Shown piece by piece: positions 32,799 through 42,571 of a stretch of DNA of 64,000 nt; position 1 is the stretch's first letter, and every line of letters begins with the position of its first letter. Made by a program: the position numbers and the translations under genes. Source of the DNA: Pseudo-nitzschia pungens (Eukaryota > Bacillariophyta > Bacillariophyceae > Bacillariales > Bacillariaceae); NCBI GenBank assembly GCA_037355855.1, contig CM074768.1:1922001-1986000 (forward strand), given 5' to 3'. Under the pieces are notes generated by a model. That model was not told where the DNA came from and searched no databases. It saw only the letters and a list, made by a program, of their open reading frames with translations.

Positions 32799-33539
32799 GA
32801 TGGTATGGTGGTGATTGTTATTGTTATTGTGATTAGTATTCGTATTATTATTAGTAGTAGTAGTATTCGAATTACTTCGTATTAATAGTACGTTACGTGT
32901 AATCTTACCGTAATCTTACTGGTGTCGATGGAATGGTGCTGGTAATTACGGTAAGTTAGGGCTGTAACTCCGGCCCGTGTTGATTGAGTGTTGGTTCGGT
33001 CGAACAAAAAAACGACGGACTGATTTTGCGTGCTGCTGGGTGTAATACGTAAGTTACGGTACAAGATGTGCCTGGTACGAAACTTGTAGATGTAGATGGA
33101 AGTACCAGTACCAGTACAAGTACACGTACGTACGGTAGTCAATCGAAATGTTGATCGAGGATGGCGCGGATCGACACCAATGACCAGAGAGAGTTTTTTT
33201 ATGTTTCCGAAGGCATTCTGATTCGATTCATTCGAAATTCTAACGTACAGTAACCTTACCGGTACAGCGTTCAAATACGAAGTAAGTTACGTAGTACTAA
33301 GATTACTACGTAATTTGAAAAAAGTGCAACATGCAAAAACTGTACCCGTACGGTAAGGTCTACGGTAAACCTTACAACAACAACCCCAACCCCAACTGTC
33401 CGAAGCGTTCCGGTTTGAATCGATGAAGAGGGGAGGGAGATATTGATTTTCGCCGTACGGTAAGGTTAGTTTGAGCAGTTTTCCGGACCAAAAAAAGACG
33501 GAATTTCGTTGCGGCTTGGACCTTACCGTAGTGATGGAA
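32799..33539. other. Spacer with the densest short-motif cluster
   Basis: The region 32880-33370 is nearly continuous TTACCG, GGTAAGTTA, GTACCAGTACCAGTAC and CGTACGGTAAGG words. It lies between the promoter side of the DUF6818-like gene and duplication copy B. No gene is seen. Confidence 0.5.
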
Positions 33540-33905
33540 CATTTTTTTAAGAAGGCGGTGATCGCCGTCATCTCCAATGCGGTACCGTAGCAACATCGAG
33601 GGGCCGGTAAGATTGCAAAAGCCAAGACGGAAGCCAAAACGGAAGCCAACCACCCGGAGCTGCGAGGACTACGGTTACCGTACGGTACGGTACGACGCAG
33701 TATTCTCCTTGGTTGAAAGGAGCCGGCGGAAGAAAGTCCTGCGAGCGGGTCGGGAAGGGAGCAGGAAATCCCGGGAAGAAGAAGAAGAAGTTTCGGCAAA
33801 ACTGTACGGTACAGTAAGATTACCCGTACTTTGTAAAAAACAGACCGCCTTTGGGAAGGACCGGCAATTTTGCCGGCATGGGACCGTGCGCCGAACCGCT
33901 CCGCC
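33540..33905 (+). pseudogene. Broken 3' fragment of an M11 metalloprotease gene
   Basis: It is similar at DNA level to 10440-10730, the linker and Cys-rich tail of the intact gene. Recognisable pieces are KPTTRSCEDYG, SRRKKVLRAGREGSRK (shifted frame) and the GAAGAAGAAGAAG Lys run. It has no catalytic domain and no start. Inserted pieces at 33579-33588, 33673-33693 and 33804-33832, and a 20-bp loss near 33875, destroy the frame. Confidence 0.8.
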
Positions 33906-34416
33906 ATGCGAAAGGTTCTCAAAAGCAATACTCTAGTAGTAATTACGGTAGTATCACAATTAAAATCATACCGTAATCTCCGAAACAAGTCACCAAAACA
34001 TGTACCATGCACGAATCATGACGTCGCTCATCCTCGTAGTTCGTTTTGCAAATAAGGCTCCGTAAGTTTACGACACAGACCAGCAGCACCGACAATAACA
34101 AGTTTACTAGAATTCAAGATGGCATTTACTGCAGTACCGTACGGTCGTAGTAAAGTCCTTCTAACATTCCTTTGCCTCGACTACGGCAATTTTGCTGTGT
34201 GTGCACTATATCTCTCTCTCTCTCTCCATGAACATTCCAAACCGTGTTGTCGGGACAAACAAACATTAGTAAACCACGATATAGTAGTTCGGGGTTCAAT
34301 CTTTGGTCATTGATGCATTCCATTCCATTCTCTTCTCGTCTCGTCTCGTCCGTGCCGGAAACAGCACGCAACCGCTCCGTCGTCTTCGGATACCGTGTCC
34401 CGGTCGTGGTGTGTTT

Positions 34417-34998
34417 TTAAATGCCATAGAATGCCGCGGCGGTTGTGGCAACGGCTCCGAGCGCGGTCACGGTCCAAGCTCCCACGGTCGTAGGAGCGGA
34501 AGAACCCCACAAAGTGCACACGGTGTCGGGTTGAGCAACCGTTAGAGCCTCGGCATTCTTTTCGCAACAGGCACCAAAGGTTCGCGTGTCATACGTTGCA
34601 CTTTTGACGCAGGATGCCTCTACCGGGTTGACGGGATCCCAACATCGATCGCCCGGACGTCCCGACTCGTAACAAGTCGCCGGCCCTACGGGAACGTCGC
34701 CGGTGCCGGTGCCGGTGCTGGTGGAATTAGCGATGACTTCGGCCAGGTCGTCGGCGAGTTCTTCCTCCGTACCAAAGATGCTCGTACAAACGGCATAGGC
34801 AAGTTCGGGACTCTCGTGGTCTTCGGTGCAGCAGACACCGAATTCTCGCCTATTGCCAAAGCCCTGATCCATGAAGCACTTGGCCTTCTTGGGAAAGACC
34901 CCTGGAATGCATTCTCCCATTTCGACACATAAAGCATCGGCAACCGAAGGGAAGGAGAGGCACAACGCTGCAATGATCGAGTTGCGAAGGACAAACAT
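34417..34998 (-). CDS. Small secreted Cys-rich protein, two-domain form
   Basis: The product has 193 residues from the ATG at 34998. It has a signal peptide (MFVLRNSIIAALCLSFPSVA), domain 1 with C-x5-C-x10-C-x14-CC-x13-C, a short Ser/Thr/Gly linker (STSTGTGTG), domain 2 with C-x9-C-x10-C-x13-CC-x15-C, and the same hydrophobic tail as its paralogue at 11189-11566 (VGAWTVTALGAVATTAAAFY). Both domains contain the pattern F/Y-x-x-CC. The frame is intact although the surrounding copy B has suffered many insertions, which suggests the gene is under selection. No named family is recognised; it is likely secreted or surface-anchored. Confidence 0.72.
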   Translation of the reverse strand: MFVLRNSIIAALCLSFPSVADALCVEMGECIPGVFPKKAKCFMDQGFGNRREFGVCCTEDHESPELAYAVCTSIFGTEEELADDLAEVIANSTSTGTGTGDVPVGPATCYESGRPGDRCWDPVNPVEASCVKSATYDTRTFGACCEKNAEALTVAQPDTVCTLWGSSAPTTVGAWTVTALGAVATTAAAFYGI

Positions 34999-35401
34999 GG
35001 TTGAGAATATCTTCGTTGGTTGGTATTGCGGTGTTTTACGTACAATCTTTTCAGAAGTGTCACTGGACAAAGCGGTCTGTAGTGACAACATTATGAGGTA
35101 TGCATTGGAATGCCAAAATCGAAGAAAAACAGAGGATATCTGTTGCTTTTTGGATTGGATCGTTTCGGAACAGAGTAAGAGTACAAGTAAGGCTTACCTA
35201 AGGCTACTGTACACGTACGGTACGGGTAATTAACCCTACCGCCGAAAGTGTTTTTTTTTCCTTCCTTTTTTATCTTCTCCAACGGAATAATTCCTTGCAG
35301 CTGTCCCAGCAGTGTCACCATTCTGCTGCCAATAAAATGACAGCCGTTGAGCCTGAAAGATTTTTGTCGTCTACTTCCCCTCAAAAAAAAACATTGAGAT
35401 A

Positions 35402-35492
35402 CTACAAAGTTCCTATCAGCTGTCCCCTGGTTCTACATTATCAACTACTTATTTCTACGGAAACCGGGGGACAGCTGATAGGAATTCCGTAG
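35402..35492. mobile_element. MITE family 1, copy 1 (91 bp) with TA target duplication
   Basis: The ends are inverted: CTACAAAGTTCCTATCAGCT on the left and AGCTGATAGGAATTCCGTAG on the right, continuing to GTCCCC/GGGGAC. It is flanked by TA at 35400-35401 and 35493-35494. The duplicate at about 11941-11950 reads GAGATACCGGTAG without the insert, so it is a clean empty site. Confidence 0.88.
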
Positions 35493-36636
35493 TACCGGTA
35501 GAACTTTTGGATGTCGCGTTCTGACATTTTCTATTTTCTTCGATCTCACTTCCTGATGGTGTCATTCTTTTGGAACTCACATACCGTACGTAAGATTTAC
35601 CTTAAGACCTTCCCGTGCAGTGGTACCGGTACAGTAGCGGCTATTCATTTTGGATAGTACTCGTACGGTACGGTAATTATCGGTACGGTAAGGCTACCCC
35701 GTACGTCTACCGGTACTACAAAATTCCCAACCTGACCTTCGGTTCTACGGTACAAGATTCCCAACAGTTGTCCTTGTTAGGTTCTACGTACTTCAAACTA
35801 AGTAAGGATTACCTAAGACTTACGGAGTAATTTCAAGACAGCTGCTGTTAGGAACTTTTTCGTAGCACAAGCGTCGCTACAAAGAACGGAACTTAGCCGG
35901 TAGTTCCGTACTAACCTTACTACTAGTACTATACCCGGATGAGGAGCAGGAGGTTATCGTCCTCATGATGTCATACTAGTAGTAGTATTGGCACAGGATT
36001 GAGGGAATCGCCGGCGGTAGAAGAAATAATTTTAGAATATCGTCCATCAAGAGTTTTCAGGAGTATGATGCGGCATGGGATGCTAATACCACCAGGATGC
36101 CAGCACTGCTGCAAAGTAAAATTTACGACATGTGTCATGATTCTGGTGGGTCCCCAAGAAGAAGGGATCTTTACCAGCAGAGCCACATGATACCCTACTA
36201 ATAGAAGTAGTAGCTACTACTACTACTACTAGTACTACTAGTAGTAGTAGTAGTGATGCCTTGGGACTACTAAGAAGAAGCTTACTCTGGTGATGGGTAA
36301 GGTTACAGCAACTAACAGCACACCAGGCGCTCTGAACCGAAATACTATGACAAATGAAGTTGGAGCATAACCTTAGTAATTACTGTACGCAGATCTGGTA
36401 TTTCTTGTTTTCGGAGTTGCATGATACACGGTAGTACTAACAAATAACCCAAACAAGTTGGAGCGTACAACCTGGGGGGGGGGGGGGGGTAGTAGTGGAG
36501 TTATTCCGTTGGGAGATTTTTTGGTGTACCAAATTCAGCCAGTCGAGGTACAACTCTACTAGTAGTAATACCTTACTGTCTAAATTTGGTTCACAAGTGG
36601 CATATGTTGTTGCATTTTTAATGAGACTAAATCTTA

Positions 36637-36725
36637 CTACGGAATTCCTACTACTATCAGCTGTCCCCCCGCTCACAAGTAGTTTGGGATGTAGAACTGG
36701 GGGACAGCTGATAAGAATTTTGTAG
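36637..36725. mobile_element. MITE family 1, copy 2 (89 bp)
   Basis: The left end is CTACGGAATTCCTACTACTA followed by TCAGCTGTCCCC; the right end is GGGGGACAGCTGATAAGAAT followed by TTTGTAG. It is flanked by TA on both sides (36635-36636, 36726-36727). The core contains GTAGAACTGG as in the other copies. Confidence 0.82.
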
Positions 36726-37258
36726 TAAATCGTCTCACGATAACCTACTCGTAAATTCATATGTGTGTCAACCGTTTTTACATGCCAAATATGTTTTCGG
36801 GAACGGATTTTGATTCTTTCTTCTTTTCATTCTAAGGAATCCCGTACCTTCCAATGGAGAGAACGTCTTGTACGTGTGAGGCCTTACCGTAGATGATAGA
36901 AGTACAAAATAAATAATTATTGGAGTTGTACCGTACCGTACGTGATTATCCTTAACTCTTGTAAAAATTTACAACGGAACTTTAACTTCGGAAAGAAGTG
37001 GAAGAGTGTGAGAAACCGGGGTTTGATAAAAATAAAGATTTACTGTTTTTAATTTGCAGAGCTGGTAGGATTTCAACGCTTAAAAAGATTCTCATTCTTT
37101 GTAATGAAAAAAGATTTTTTTACTGTTTTGGATGAGAAATGGCTTTATTAATTGATCGCTTTTTGAATGAATTGGCATATTTCACAGAGTCAAATCTAAT
37201 TGAATAGAGGCAATGGCCATACAACTCCCCCGAGTTCCAATAATGATAAAAAATAATA

Positions 37259-37355
37259 CTACAGAATTCCTGTCAGCTGTCCCTCGGTTTCAGTAGAAAT
37301 AGAAATTAGTAGTCTGGCACGTAGAACCGGGGGACAGCTAATAGGAATTTTGTAG
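37259..37355. mobile_element. MITE family 1, copy 3 (97 bp)
   Basis: The left end is CTACAGAATTCCTGTCAGCT followed by GTCCCTCGG; the right end is CCGGGGGACAGCTAATAGGA followed by ATTTTGTAG. It is flanked by TA on both sides (37257-37258, 37356-37357). Confidence 0.82.
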
Positions 37356-37651
37356 TACTGACAAAATGCCATTTTTCTGAACCGAAAGTCAGACAGATCC
37401 TGTTGCCAATTAGGAAAGACATGAGGCGAGAGGCGAGAATCACAAATAATAATAAGAACGAGTGCGAGTGATCGGTTGTGAAAGAGGAGCCGCTGAACTA
37501 CGGTACTGGTAACCTTACAGCACAACAGTATTTTTTTCGTTCGCGAACTTCGTAAGATTGTACTTCGCATCATTATTATTATTCGTTGTCATAACTGCAT
37601 AATTTTCATTCATTGGTGCTGGTAAATAGCAACCTCACTGGTGTAATCAGG

Positions 37652-38776
37652 ATGAATCTTTCTTCTTCCGTCCTCTGTGTCCTCATTTCTGCGGGGACCA
37701 TCTTCAGGGCAGCATCCGCCCTGCCCCAACGCGCTATCGTGGGAGGCGTTACGGCCGAGCCTGGCGAATTCCCCTATTTCGCCAGCTTTGACAACGGTTG
37801 TGCTGGTGCGCTCATCGCCCCCGAAATTGTTCTCACCGTGGCACACTGCTTTTTTACTTCTCCTCCCGACGCCATTTTCTTGGAAAACATCTTCATTGGT
37901 GCCTACGAATGGAATAGCACAGCCCAGGGTGCCGCGAAACGCAAGTGCGTGGCCTGGATCAATCATCCCAACTTTAGCATATCCGACATTTCCTCCAGCG
38001 ATGTGGCGCTTTGCAAGCTCGACAAACCGGTCGCCATCGATGATTCCTTGGTCTCGGTGGAACTCAACGCGGACAACTCGTTCCCTCTCGTCGGGACCAA
38101 TGTCATCGCTATGGGACTGGGTTCTGAGTTACCGCACAACCCGTTTGATCCATATCAACTATATTTTTCCGACATTCTCCAAAACGTCACCCTTCCTATC
38201 ATCGACGATATCCAGTGCCTCACCCTACTGAAGGAGCGATTTGACACTTATGAGGAACAAACAGGGATTGGAGTTGTTGGGTCGGTAGCCATTCTCGAAC
38301 ATCACATCTGTAGCATGTTCGCGGCAGGGGGGAAGGATACCTGCTACTTCGACGACGGTGCTCCCCTTGTGGTTCGAAACTACATGGGCGATCGTACATT
38401 CAAGGACACCATCGTGGGTCTGAGGAGCTATGGATTTGGATGCGCCTTGCCCGACACCCCCAGTGTGAACACCAGAATCAGCAGCGTGTTTGACTGGATC
38501 ATGACCTCGGCTTGCGATACTATGGGGAGCGTGGGTTCCATGTGCATTCCTAACACCGATGCCCCCACCGATGCCCCCACCGATGCTCCCACCGATGATC
38601 CCACCGATTCGCCTACTAATTCGCCTACCGATGCTCCCACGAATGCTCCCACCGATGCTCCCACGGCCGCCCCGACAAAGTCTCCTAAAAAGACCAAGTC
38701 TCCTAAAAAGACCAAGAAGCCCAAGGAGCCCAAGGAGACCAAGTCTCCCAAAAAGCGTCTCATAGTACTACTATAA
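37652..38776 (+). CDS. Secreted trypsin-like protein lacking the catalytic serine
   Basis: The product has 374 residues from the ATG at 37652 (the frame upstream has only a TTG). A signal peptide ends near SALPQ; RAIVGGVTAEPGEFPYFAS is the activation-site motif of the S1 (chymotrypsin) family. His65 (VLTVAHC) and Asp117 (SSDVALCKLD) of the triad are present. Where S1 enzymes have GDSGGP, this protein reads CYFDDGAPLV, with Asp235 at the Ser position. It should therefore be a serine protease homologue without peptidase activity, probably a binding or regulatory protein. The tail is a P-T-D-A repeat (about 298-340) and a Lys/Pro-rich end (KSPKKTKKPKEPKETK), likely a wall-binding or stalk region. 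S1 fold certain, lost activity likely. Confidence 0.88.
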   Translation: MNLSSSVLCVLISAGTIFRAASALPQRAIVGGVTAEPGEFPYFASFDNGCAGALIAPEIVLTVAHCFFTSPPDAIFLENIFIGAYEWNSTAQGAAKRKCVAWINHPNFSISDISSSDVALCKLDKPVAIDDSLVSVELNADNSFPLVGTNVIAMGLGSELPHNPFDPYQLYFSDILQNVTLPIIDDIQCLTLLKERFDTYEEQTGIGVVGSVAILEHHICSMFAAGGKDTCYFDDGAPLVVRNYMGDRTFKDTIVGLRSYGFGCALPDTPSVNTRISSVFDWIMTSACDTMGSVGSMCIPNTDAPTDAPTDAPTDDPTDSPTNSPTDAPTNAPTDAPTAAPTKSPKKTKSPKKTKKPKEPKETKSPKKRLIVLL

Positions 38777-40265
38777 TAGTTGATGAAAAAAATTGAGATC
38801 GCGAAGAGGATTGGTTTGTGGCGGGTACGTACGTACCACGCATAGCATCTTATCTCGTCGTCGCCCGACGTCGGTCGCAAGCAATCGCAATGCGGTGCGA
38901 CAATGGATCGGGGATGTTGCGCCCACTGCGGATGCGGCTGCGACTGATGATGATGATGATGATGATGATGATCATTATAATATTGTTGGAACGGTGGCAC
39001 ACGAAAGATGGTTGGTTCGTTGGTTCGTTCGTGGATTGCATTTGTGTTGCTTCTTCCTCGAAGAAAAGCAGGAGTGCACTCATCAACTCACTCACTCATT
39101 CATGGCGGTGATACTCTTGTCGAGTCGAGTCGAGTCGAGTCGCAGGCACCTTTTTACTTTTTCTTCTTTTCAATGTTGGAAAAAAATGAAAAACAACGGA
39201 TTTTTTTCAAACGTTTTCAATGCCGCACGCCCAGCATGAATAGTTCAAGAAGACAAGACATCAAAGCAACAATCTACAGAAAAACTAAGATATCCGTACG
39301 CACGTACTCGTACTGTGGTGCCGAAGTTCCGAACTCCCAGATCAATTATTTTTCGGACAAAGTGCGTACGAGTGCGAGCAGTCTCCAACGCGGAAAACAG
39401 CAACTACGAAGTAGAAGTAATGACTAGTATGGTGCACTCGAAGATAGAACTACTCCAGAATGACACCGGTACCTTCGGTACTGCTGGTAGCAACCATGTG
39501 TTGCGATAGGATTCATTCATTTTGAAATAATTTAACAAGGAAAATAACAATGACGTATCGTACAATGCAATTCCGGAAATCACTCACTCGGTACCCGTAG
39601 TCCATTGTGTGTCGATTCGACAAGTACAGAACTCCAAAAAGGAAACACCACATGTCACAATGATGTTCGTAGTTTACTTCGCTGCGCTGCGCTACGCTGT
39701 GAGGCGATGCCATGCCATGACATGCCATGCCATGCCATCTCATGGCGCAACATGCGATCCCCATTGTAAGATCATGACATTCGTAGTAACTATTGTGTTG
39801 TTTTTGCTGTTGTATTGTTACAATATACTGGCACTCTGTTATAGATATAGATGCGCAGCAGCGTTCTCTCCCATCAAAAGATCCTTGCCTTGTCTCGCCT
39901 TTGCGTTTATTTCATTTCATTTCGTTTCGTTCCGTTTCATTTCGTTTGAATCCTCATTTTGCGTCGCAAACGGTGTCCGGGCTCGCACGAGTGGCTCGGT
40001 CCTTTTTCGCTTGCGATTGGACTGCGCTGTAGAGTACCAAACCGAACCGTACCACACAGTACCGTGCTGCTCTTTGCACCGAACCATTGGACGCCCTTGC
40101 CATGATGCTCGTTGTACCGAGCCCTGTGACTCCCGTACGGCACGTAGAATACGCAAAATATGGGTCGCACTTTACTGCGCTGCACTTCACAGCACTTTAC
40201 TGCGCTGCACTTCACCGCACCGCACTTCACTGCGTTGCACTTCACCGCACCGCACTTCACTTCCT
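38777..40265. other. Spacer with microsatellites
   Basis: It contains GATGAT triplets (38945-38972), CGAGT repeats (39119-39140), CATGC repeats (39706-39740), ATTTC/GTTTC runs (39910-39950) and CTGCGCTGCACTTCAC repeats (40165-40260). A long plus-strand frame across 39609-41144 is a shadow of the minus-strand gene. No gene is seen. Confidence 0.5.
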
Positions 40266-41798
40266 TCACTGCACACGGCGAAAGAGCTGCGAGGCCAGCA
40301 CCGGTTCGCTGTCGCTGTCGCTGTCGCTCTTGCTTCCGCTCTTGCCTCGGACCATGCGATTTCCCATCCACAGGCGGTCAATATCGGAGGGAACGTCCAG
40401 GTCGTACCCGTGATCTTCGAAACCGGTCGGTGGCACAAAGGTGGTCCCGGCGAGCACCAGCCGCCTCGTCACGTGGACCACGTACCCCTCGCTCACCGAC
40501 ACCTTGGTGGTTTGCAAGCCGACGGCGGCGGCCGGAGAGCCGCCGTAATTGCCGCCGCCGCCGCCGCCGCCGCCGGTGTTCGTTTCCTCGTTTTCCTTCT
40601 TGTCCTCGCCTTCGCCTTCGCCTTCGCCTTCGCGTTCCTCGGGGTCGTTCTCGTACAGATACCGAACCGTGTCCCGAAAGACCCGCCCCCGGATCTGCGT
40701 CTCGGTGTGCGGCCCGTCGATCGAGTAGCTCGTTTCCGATTCGATGATTCCCTTGATCTGGATCGTCAGCTCCGAGTAGGACACCAGGGAGAACGTGTGG
40801 GTCGGCCGGGCCTTGGACGCCGCGTTGCACAAGAACCACGGAACGCCCTGCGCCTTGAGAAAGTCGCCAAAGTTGTGGTTTTCGACCACCTTGAAGGTTC
40901 CGTTCAGAGATGGGAGGGGCGTCGGGCGGTGGTCCTTGTTGTTGTTGTTGTTGTTGTTGTTATCGACGAGCTCTGGCGTCGGAGCGCGGTAGGCAAGGGA
41001 GGTCGTTCCCTCCTTTTCTTGGGGGTTGGCGGTGGTGGCCACGATTTCGTTATCGTTGTCGTTGTCATCGCCTTCCTCCTCGGGAATGGTGGAGGTGCTC
41101 GTCATTCGGAGCGAGGGAGGAAAGGAAAAACTGGAAAGCGATGACGACAGAGACAGTCGAAGCCACCGATTTTGTTTTTGTTTTTGTTTTCGTTGATTTT
41201 GATTTTGATTTTGATTCTGACTACTTTGCTGTTGTCTGTTCGAATTCGACGCGTCGGAGTCAGAGCAAGAGTCGTTGGTTTCGCGGGTCTTGTCGGTATC
41301 GGAATGGTTGTGGTTCTCGTGGTACGTGTACCAACGCAGCGAGAGATACACCACCGTTCCAACCGTGTACAGAGGAACCCCCATCGCGTGGATGCAGTCC
41401 TCCAGCACGTCCAGGCTCTTGGTGACGGATTCCAAGAGGGAATGAGGCTGCACGGGTCGTGCCGCCAGCGAGGACAGGGATGCGGACAGAGATGATGCGG
41501 ACGTGGTGGAAGAGGAAGTGGACACGGATGCGGATCCCAGAATGTACCCGATCCAAACCGCCGCCGCCAAAAGAAGAACCGATGAGATACCGACGGTGGC
41601 ATTGTTGTAATGATAATGATAATTGTAATGATTGTTGCTTGGATTGTTGTACCGAGAGACCAAGGGCATTCGAGCGGTGCTGACGCCTGCATTTGTGATT
41701 GGGATTGCGTTTGCGTTTGCGTTTGCATTCGAATCTCCATTCGAATCTCCGACTTTATCCACAGCGCTCTCGCGAGCGGACGGCGACAATGACGGCAT
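40266..41798 (-). CDS. Membrane protein with lipocalin/FABP-like C-terminal domain
   Basis: The product has 510 residues from the ATG at 41798. The N-terminus is Asn/Ala-rich (NANANANA); a membrane segment at about 67-92 (VGISSVLLLAAAVWIGYILG) and a second hydrophobic stretch near 140-157 (GVPLYTVGTVVYLSL) follow. The middle is Gln/Lys and acidic low complexity. From about residue 300 the sequence LNGTFKVVENHNFGDFLKAQ, GVPWFLCNAASKARPTHTFS, LTIQIKGIIESETSYSIDG and the closing KVSVSEGYVVHVTRRLVLAG, TTFVPP resemble the beta-barrel of fatty-acid-binding/lipocalin-like proteins of algae. A Glu/Gly insert coded by a GGCGAA-type repeat interrupts the barrel. I infer a lipid or hydrophobic ligand; this is not proven. 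Confidence 0.6.
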   Translation of the reverse strand: MPSLSPSARESAVDKVGDSNGDSNANANANAIPITNAGVSTARMPLVSRYNNPSNNHYNYHYHYNNATVGISSVLLLAAAVWIGYILGSASVSTSSSTTSASSLSASLSSLAARPVQPHSLLESVTKSLDVLEDCIHAMGVPLYTVGTVVYLSLRWYTYHENHNHSDTDKTRETNDSCSDSDASNSNRQQQSSQNQNQNQNQRKQKQKQNRWLRLSLSSSLSSFSFPPSLRMTSTSTIPEEEGDDNDNDNEIVATTANPQEKEGTTSLAYRAPTPELVDNNNNNNNNKDHRPTPLPSLNGTFKVVENHNFGDFLKAQGVPWFLCNAASKARPTHTFSLVSYSELTIQIKGIIESETSYSIDGPHTETQIRGRVFRDTVRYLYENDPEEREGEGEGEGEDKKENEETNTGGGGGGGGNYGGSPAAAVGLQTTKVSVSEGYVVHVTRRLVLAGTTFVPPTGFEDHGYDLDVPSDIDRLWMGNRMVRGKSGSKSDSDSDSEPVLASQLFRRVQ

Positions 41799-42047
41799 GG
41801 TTCGGATGGATTTTGCGATTATACCTTTATTTTGGGGGGGCGTGTCCGATGTGCTGTACCTCGTATCTATTGGATCCCCGTACTCGTGTCGTACAGGAAA
41901 CGCACGGGGGTTTTATCCTTTGCTGCTGTCCCTGGTTGCGTCGTTTTGTTTTGTTTTGTTTCGTTTTGTTTCGTTTTGTTTCGGATTGTTTCGGATTGTT
42001 TCGGATTGCGATGTTGCGATGTTGCGAGGTTGCGATGCCGAGAGATG

Positions 42048-42079
<32 letters not shown>

Positions 42080-42571
42080 CATCGATGGCACCCGATGGTG
42101 GCATGAACGAGTGCGAGTGCGAGTGATCGGTTGCGAAAGAGGAGGTGATGTCCGAAGTTGGGACTTTGGGTAAGATTAATCTTACTGGTATTACCGTACG
42201 GTAGGTAATCTTAGGACTAACGGTTAAGACCTTACTGGAAAAAAGAACTTCGCAAAACATGAGAAAGGAATTTAAAATTTTGATGATTAATTTAAAAAAA
42301 AAAAACTGTTCGGTAGAAGAAGGAAACAAACCGAAGAGCACGGTACGATACCGTATCGTAATTACGGTAATCTTACGGTAATAAGGTTGACGGTACGAGT
42401 ACCGGTAGGTACGATCAGCTGCAGTAATTACCGTAACCTACCGTACAGTAGCATACGCGGAAGACAACTTGCGGACTGACTGACTCTCATCACGAGTCAG
42501 TCAGTCAATCAGTTAGTCAATCAGTCAGTCATTACGAGGAATCAGTCGTATTCGCATTCCTTTACTTCGTA
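41799..42571. other. Spacer with microsatellites
   Basis: It contains GTTTC/GTTTT runs (41940-42005), AATC repeats at 42048-42078, GTACGGTA words (42190-42440) and GTCA/AGTC repeats (42476-42535). It is the upstream region of the gene at 40266-41798. No gene is seen. Confidence 0.5.

Larger units (their letters stand above)
33540..35557. repeat. Segmental duplication, copy B
   Basis: Colinear with 10425-12006 in the same orientation, but about 440 bases longer. The extra length is made up of several 5-29 bp pieces, a 91-bp MITE (35402-35492) and a second Cys domain in the embedded gene. It also lacks about 20 bases relative to copy A near 33875. It holds only the tail of the M11 gene, so the duplication broke that gene. 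Confidence 0.85.
35558..37651. other. Gene-free stretch with MITEs and short motifs
   Basis: It contains MITE copies at 36637-36725 and 37259-37355, GTACGGTA words (35584-35710), a G-run of 14 at 36475-36489, ACT/AGT triplet runs (36195-36255), and a possible decayed MITE relative at 35712-35795 (ACTACAAAATTCCCAAC, GGTTCTAC twice). No gene is seen. Confidence 0.5.

Noticed and set aside
31650..32885. 411-codon plus-strand frame
   Set aside because: It is antisense to the DUF6818-like gene, with Val/Ser repeats matching the Asn/Ala linker on the other strand.
39609..41144. 511-codon open frame on the plus strand
   Set aside because: It overlaps the minus-strand membrane/lipocalin-like gene; its protein is repeat-derived (Ser/Phe, VVVVV runs) and starts without a good ATG context. 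It is a shadow of biased codon use.
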